From contig NW_004454193.1 of assembly GCF_000283155.1 (NCBI RefSeq), positions 11,615,157 to 11,679,156 on the forward strand: a DNA stretch of 64,000 nucleotides. Direction: 5' to 3'. Of this stretch, positions 59,680 through 64,000 are shown one piece after another; within the stretch, counting starts at the first letter, position 1, and each line of letters opens with the position of its first letter. The position numbers were made by a program, and so were the translations under genes. The notes under the pieces were generated by a model, which saw only the letters and a list, made by a program, of their open reading frames with translations, did no database searches and was not told the origin of the DNA. This stretch comes from Ceratotherium simum simum (lineage: Eukaryota; Chordata; Mammalia; Perissodactyla; Rhinocerotidae).

Positions 59680-62600
59680 ATCCATATGTCAACAATCACT
59701 GTGAATGACAATGGTTTAAATACACCAATTAAAAGACAGGGATAGTCAGAGTGGATCAAAAACAAAGCTCAATTTTATGTTGCCTACAAGAAATCTGCTT
59801 TAAATATAAGCACATATATAGATGAAAAGTAGATGGATGGGGAAAAGCATACCATGCTAACACTAATCAACAGAAAGTGAGAGTAGCTGTATTAATTTCA
59901 GATAAAGCAGAATTCAGAGCAAAGAAAGTTAACAGGGATAAAGAAGAATATAACATAGAGATTCAGGGATCAGTTCTCCAGGAAGACATAACAATCTTTA
60001 ATGTGTATGCACCTAACAACAGAGTGTCAAACTATTTGAGAGAAGAACTGTAAGGAGAAAGAGATGAATCCACTATCATAGTTGGAGACTTCAACAACAG
60101 TCTATCAGAAATAGACAGATCCAGCAGGCAGAAAATCAGTAAGGACACAGTTTAACTCAACAGTACCATCAATCAACTGGATATTGGAAAGGAAGTACCA
60201 TCTATAGACTATTTCATCCAACAACAGCTGAATGCACATTCTTCTCAAGTTCACATGGAAGATAGAATACATTATGGACCATGAAACACACTATAACAAA
60301 CTTAAAAGAATAGAAACCTTACAATATCTGCTCTCAGACCACAATGGAATTAAACAAGAAATCAATTTCCCATTGTCTAAATGGAAAACCCCAAAATATG
60401 TGGAGATTAAACAACATACTTCTAAATAAAACATGAGTTAAGAAGAAATCTCAAGATAAATTAAAAAATATTTTGAACTAAATGAAAATGGAAATACAAC
60501 TTAGAATTTGTAGGATGCAGTGAAAGCAGTGCTTAGAGAGAATTTTATAGCATTGAATGCATATATTAGAAAAAGAAGAAAAATCTAGAATCAATAATTT
60601 AAGTTTATACTTTATGAATCTAGAAAAAGAAGAAAATTATATCCAAAGTAAGCAGAAGAAAAAAAAATAAGGATTATAGCAGACATCAATAAAATTGAGG
60701 ACAGGAAATCAATAGACAAAATCAATGAAACTAAAAGCTGGTTCTTTGAAAAGGTCAATAAAATTGATGATCTTTTAACTAAAGAAAACTTGTTAACTAA
60801 ATAAAAAGACAGAACACAAATTACTGGTTAACTAAAAAAAAGAGAGAGAACACAAATTACTAATATCAGAAATGAAAGAGGGGACATCACTACCAATCCC
60901 ATGGACATAAAAGAATAATAAAGGAATACTATAAACAACTCTGTGCCCACACATTTGATAACCTTGATGAAATGGAACAATTTCTTGAAAAGTATAATTT
61001 GCCAAAACTCACACAAGAAGAAATACACAATAGGAATAGGTCTATATCTATTAAAGAAATTGAATTAATAATTAATAACCTTCCAAAACAGAAAGCACCA
61101 GACTCAGATGGATTCACTGGTGAATTCTGCCAAATATTTAAGGAAGAAATTATACAAATTCTCTACAGTCTCTTTCAGATATAGAAGCAGAGGGAATACT
61201 TCCTAACTCATATTAAGCCAACATTACACTAGTACCAAAACCAGGCAAAGACATTTCAATGAACAAAAACTACAGACCAATATCTTTCATAAACATAGAT
61301 GCAAAAATCCTTAACAAAATATTAGCAAATCAAATCCAATAATATATAAAAAGAATTATACACAGTGATCAAGTGGGATTTATTCCAGGTTTGCAAAGCT
61401 GATTCAATATTTGAAAATCAATAATGTAATCCATCACATCATCATGCCAAAGAAAAAAAATCACATGATCATATCAATAGATGCAGAAAAAGCATGTAAC
61501 AAAAACTAAATCCTGTTTACGACAAAGAAAAAAAACCTCTCAGTGCATTAGGAATAGAGAACTTTCTCACCTTGATAAAGAATATTTACAGCTAACATCA
61601 TACGTAATGGTCAGAAACTCTAAGCTTTCCCACCAAGATTAGGTAATAAGTAAAGATGTCCCTCTCGCTACCTTTTTCAACATCGTCAACTGGAATTCTA
61701 GCTAATGCAATAAGACAAGAAAAGGATATAAAAGTATACAGATTGGGAAGGAAGACACCAAATTGTCTTTGTTCACAGGTGACATAATTGTCTATGTAAA
61801 AAATCGGAAAAAAATGACAAAACAACTCTTGGAATTAATAAATAGATATAGCAAGGTTGCAGGATAAAAGGTTAATATACAAAAGTCAATTACTTTCCTA
61901 TACACCAGCAATGAAAAAGTGGACTTTGAAACCAAAAAGACAATACCATTTACATTAGCAGCCCGAAAATGAACTTTAACTTTAACTCTAACAAAATATG
62001 TACATGATATATGTGAGGAAAACTATAAAACTGTGATGAATGAAATCAAAGTATAACTAAATAAATGGAGAGATGTTCTGTATTCATGGAAAGGAAGACA
62101 ATATTGCCAAGACAACAGTTCTTTACAACTTCATCTATAGATTCAATGCAATCCAATCAAAATTTTAGCAAGTTAGTTTATGGGTATTGACGAACTGATT
62201 CTATGGTTTCTATGGAGAGGCAAAGACTCAGACTAGCCAACGGAATATCGAAGGACACGAACCAAGTTGGCAGACTGATGCTATCTGACATCGACTTACT
62301 ATAAAGCTACAGTAATCAAGACATTGTAATACTGGTGCAAGAACAGAATAATAGATCAAGGGAATAAAATAGAAAGCCCAGAAATAGACTTGCAAAAATA
62401 TAATCAACTGATCTTTGACCAAAGAGCGCAGGCAATATAATGGAGCAAAGATAGTCTTTTCAACAAATGGTGCTGGAAAAACTGGAAATCCACATGCAAA
62501 AACATGAACCTAGACATAGACCTTACATCTTTCACAAAAATTAACTCGAAATGGATCATACATCTAAGTATAAAATGCAAAACTGGAAAACTCGTAGAAG

Positions 62601-63750
62601 GTAACTTAGGAGAAAAGCTAGATGACTTTGGGTATAGGAGTAACTTTTTATAAACAACAACAAAGGCATAATCCATGAAATAAATAATTGACAACCTGGA
62701 CTTCATTAAAATTTAAAACTTCTGCTCTGCAAAAGACAATTGCAAGAGAATGAGCAGACAAGCTGCAGACTGGAAGAAAATATTTGCAGAAGGTACATCT
62801 GATAAAGTACTGTTACCCAAGATATGCAAAGAAATCTTAAAAGTCAACAATTAGAAAACAAACAACCTGATTAAAAAATGGGCCAATAATCTCAATAGAT
62901 ACTTCACCAAAGAAGACATAGATGGCAAATAAAACCATGAAAAAATGTTCTACATCATATGTCATTAGGGAAATGCAAATGTAAAAAAGTGAGATGCCAC
63001 CATATACCTATTAGAATGGCCAAAATCCAAAACAATGACGACACCAGAAACGGGCAAGGATATAGAGCAACAAGAACTCTCATTTATTGCCAGTGGAATT
63101 GCAAAATGGTACAGCCACTTTGGAAAACAATTTGGCAGTTTCTTATAAAACTAAACATGTTCTTACCACATGAACCAGCAGTTACTCTCCTTAATATTTA
63201 TGCCAAGGAGTTAAAAACTTATGCTAGGGCCGGCCCCTTGGCGTAGCGGTTAAGTGCGCCTGCTCCGCTACTGGCGGCCCGGGTTCGGATTCCGGGCGCG
63301 CACCAATGCACCGCTTCTCCAGCCATGCTGAGGCCGCGTCCCACATACAGCAACTAGAAGGATGTGCAACTATGACATACAACTATCTACTGGGGCTTTG
63401 GGGGAAAAAAAAAGGAGGAGGATTGGCAATAGATGTTAGCTCAGAGCCGGTCTTCCTCAGCAAAAAAGAGGAGGATTAGCATGGATATTAGCTCAGGGCT
63501 GATCTTTCTCACAAAAAAAAAAACAAACTTATGTCTACATAAAAACCTGCCCACAGAGGTTTATAGCTGATATATTCATATTTTGCAAAACTTGGAATCA
63601 ATCAAGATGTCCTTCAGTAAGTAAATGGATAATTAAACTGTGGTACACCCAGACAATGGAATATTATTCAGTGTTAAAAGAAATGAGCTATCATGAAATG
63701 AAAAGACATGGAGGAACCTTAAATAAATACTACTAAGTGAAAGAAGCCAA
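59680..63750 (+). pseudogene. L1 ORF2 remnant (endonuclease and reverse transcriptase)
   Basis: Endonuclease landmarks are still readable: NVYAPNN near 60000, VGDFNN near 60081 and LSDHNG near 60333. Reverse-transcriptase landmarks are KAPDSDGF (about 61097; normally KAPGPDGF), SIDAEKACN (about 61474) and FTGD (about 61775) where the active site is normally FADD, so a catalytic Asp is lost. The C-terminal part matches the phrase order of the L1 at 10212-11533. Many stops and frameshifts occur. The ERE at 63224 cuts the last part. Confidence 0.88.
63224..63524 (+). mobile_element. ERE SINE, long form, near-consensus
   Basis: The head is gggccggccccttggcgtag. An A-box-like tggcgtagcgg lies at 63239-63249 and a B box ggttcggattcc at 63282-63293, so the Pol III promoter looks intact. 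The diagnostic block acatacagcaactagaagga, two tail modules and an A-rich tail follow. Perfect 9-bp duplications, aaacttatg, occur at 63215-63223 and 63525-63533. This is the least decayed ERE in the window. Confidence 0.96.
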
Positions 63751-64000
63751 TCTGAAAAGGCTACATACTTTATGATTCAACATTATTACATTCTAGAAAA
63801 GGCAAAAATATGTAGACAGTAAGAAGTTCAGTGGTTGACATGGATAGGCGTGTTGGGGAGGGATGAACAGACAAAGCACAGAGGATTTTCAGGGCAGTGA
63901 AATACTCTGTATGATACTGTAATGATGGATACATGCCATTAAACATTTGTCCAAACCCATAGAAGTATGAAACCAAGAGTGAACCCTCATTTAAATTACG

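Larger units (their letters stand above)
57450..64000 (+). mobile_element. near-full-length old L1 (L1M type), inactive, runs off the window
   Basis: The order fits an L1: a 5'-UTR-like region (57450-58200), an ORF1 remnant, a spacer, an ORF2 remnant and the start of the 3'-UTR (63770-64000). Both ORFs are broken by many stops and indels. An ERE at 63224-63524 interrupts the ORF2 tail. The element would be at least 6.2 kb without the ERE. Family is judged to be an old L1MA-like group from its 3' end. It cannot move autonomously. Confidence 0.88.

Noticed and set aside
63239..63293. A tRNA-gene-like A box and B box
   Set aside because: They belong to the ERE SINE: there is no acceptor stem or complete cloverleaf, and the copy carries a SINE tail and target duplications.

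Overview
This window looks like intergenic mammalian nuclear DNA. It is AT-rich, shows no CpG island, and every open frame is short. I find no intact protein-coding gene, no bona fide tRNA, rRNA or snRNA gene, and no CRISPR or prokaryotic feature. The most diagnostic signal is twelve copies of a tRNA-derived SINE whose head reads as GGGCCGGCCC, whose Pol III A and B boxes are tRNA-like, and whose tail reads (in reverse) as gaggaagattggccctgagctaac. This is the ERE family of perissodactyls, so the source is most likely a horse or close relative; a rhinoceros or tapir cannot be excluded.

Layout: 0-3 kb has two minus-strand EREs (the first with an internal 49-bp tandem duplication), a probable MIR and a short L1 3' end. 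4.2-7.1 kb is the only segment with recurring protein-like reading frames; it reads on the minus strand through frame changes and stops and is best explained as a decayed processed pseudogene of unidentified parent. 8-12.5 kb holds MIR, an old L2-like repeat, a 5'-truncated minus-strand L1 with 20-bp target-site duplications (TSDs), and two plus-strand EREs. 12.8-16 kb holds two solo LTRs, one split from its flank by an unusual 89-bp direct repeat. 19.5-21.6 kb holds a hAT-type DNA transposon, an L2 interrupted by an ERE, and an LTR.

24-29.5 kb carries a same-family LTR pair in opposite orientation, each with five 21-bp tandem units, plus another LTR, MER5A and MER20 pieces and a 40-bp alternating purine-pyrimidine tract. 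32-34 kb is an old L1 3' region. 42.4 kb has a solo LTR with a perfect GCAT duplication. 44.7-47.6 kb shows nested insertions (ERE in MLT1; MLT1 in MIR). 48-56 kb has four more EREs, an L2, a 22-bp perfect palindrome and a hairpin-rich tract. From about 57.45 kb to the right edge lies a nearly full-length but inactive old L1 on the plus strand, itself hit by a young-looking ERE at 63.2 kb.

The elements do not form a pathway. What they give is a relative insertion history: MIR/L2 and DNA transposons oldest, then MLT1 and the old L1, then ERV1-like LTRs and the truncated L1, then EREs. Repeat family names come from remembered consensus patterns and were not checked with a repeat library; boundaries without TSDs are approximate.
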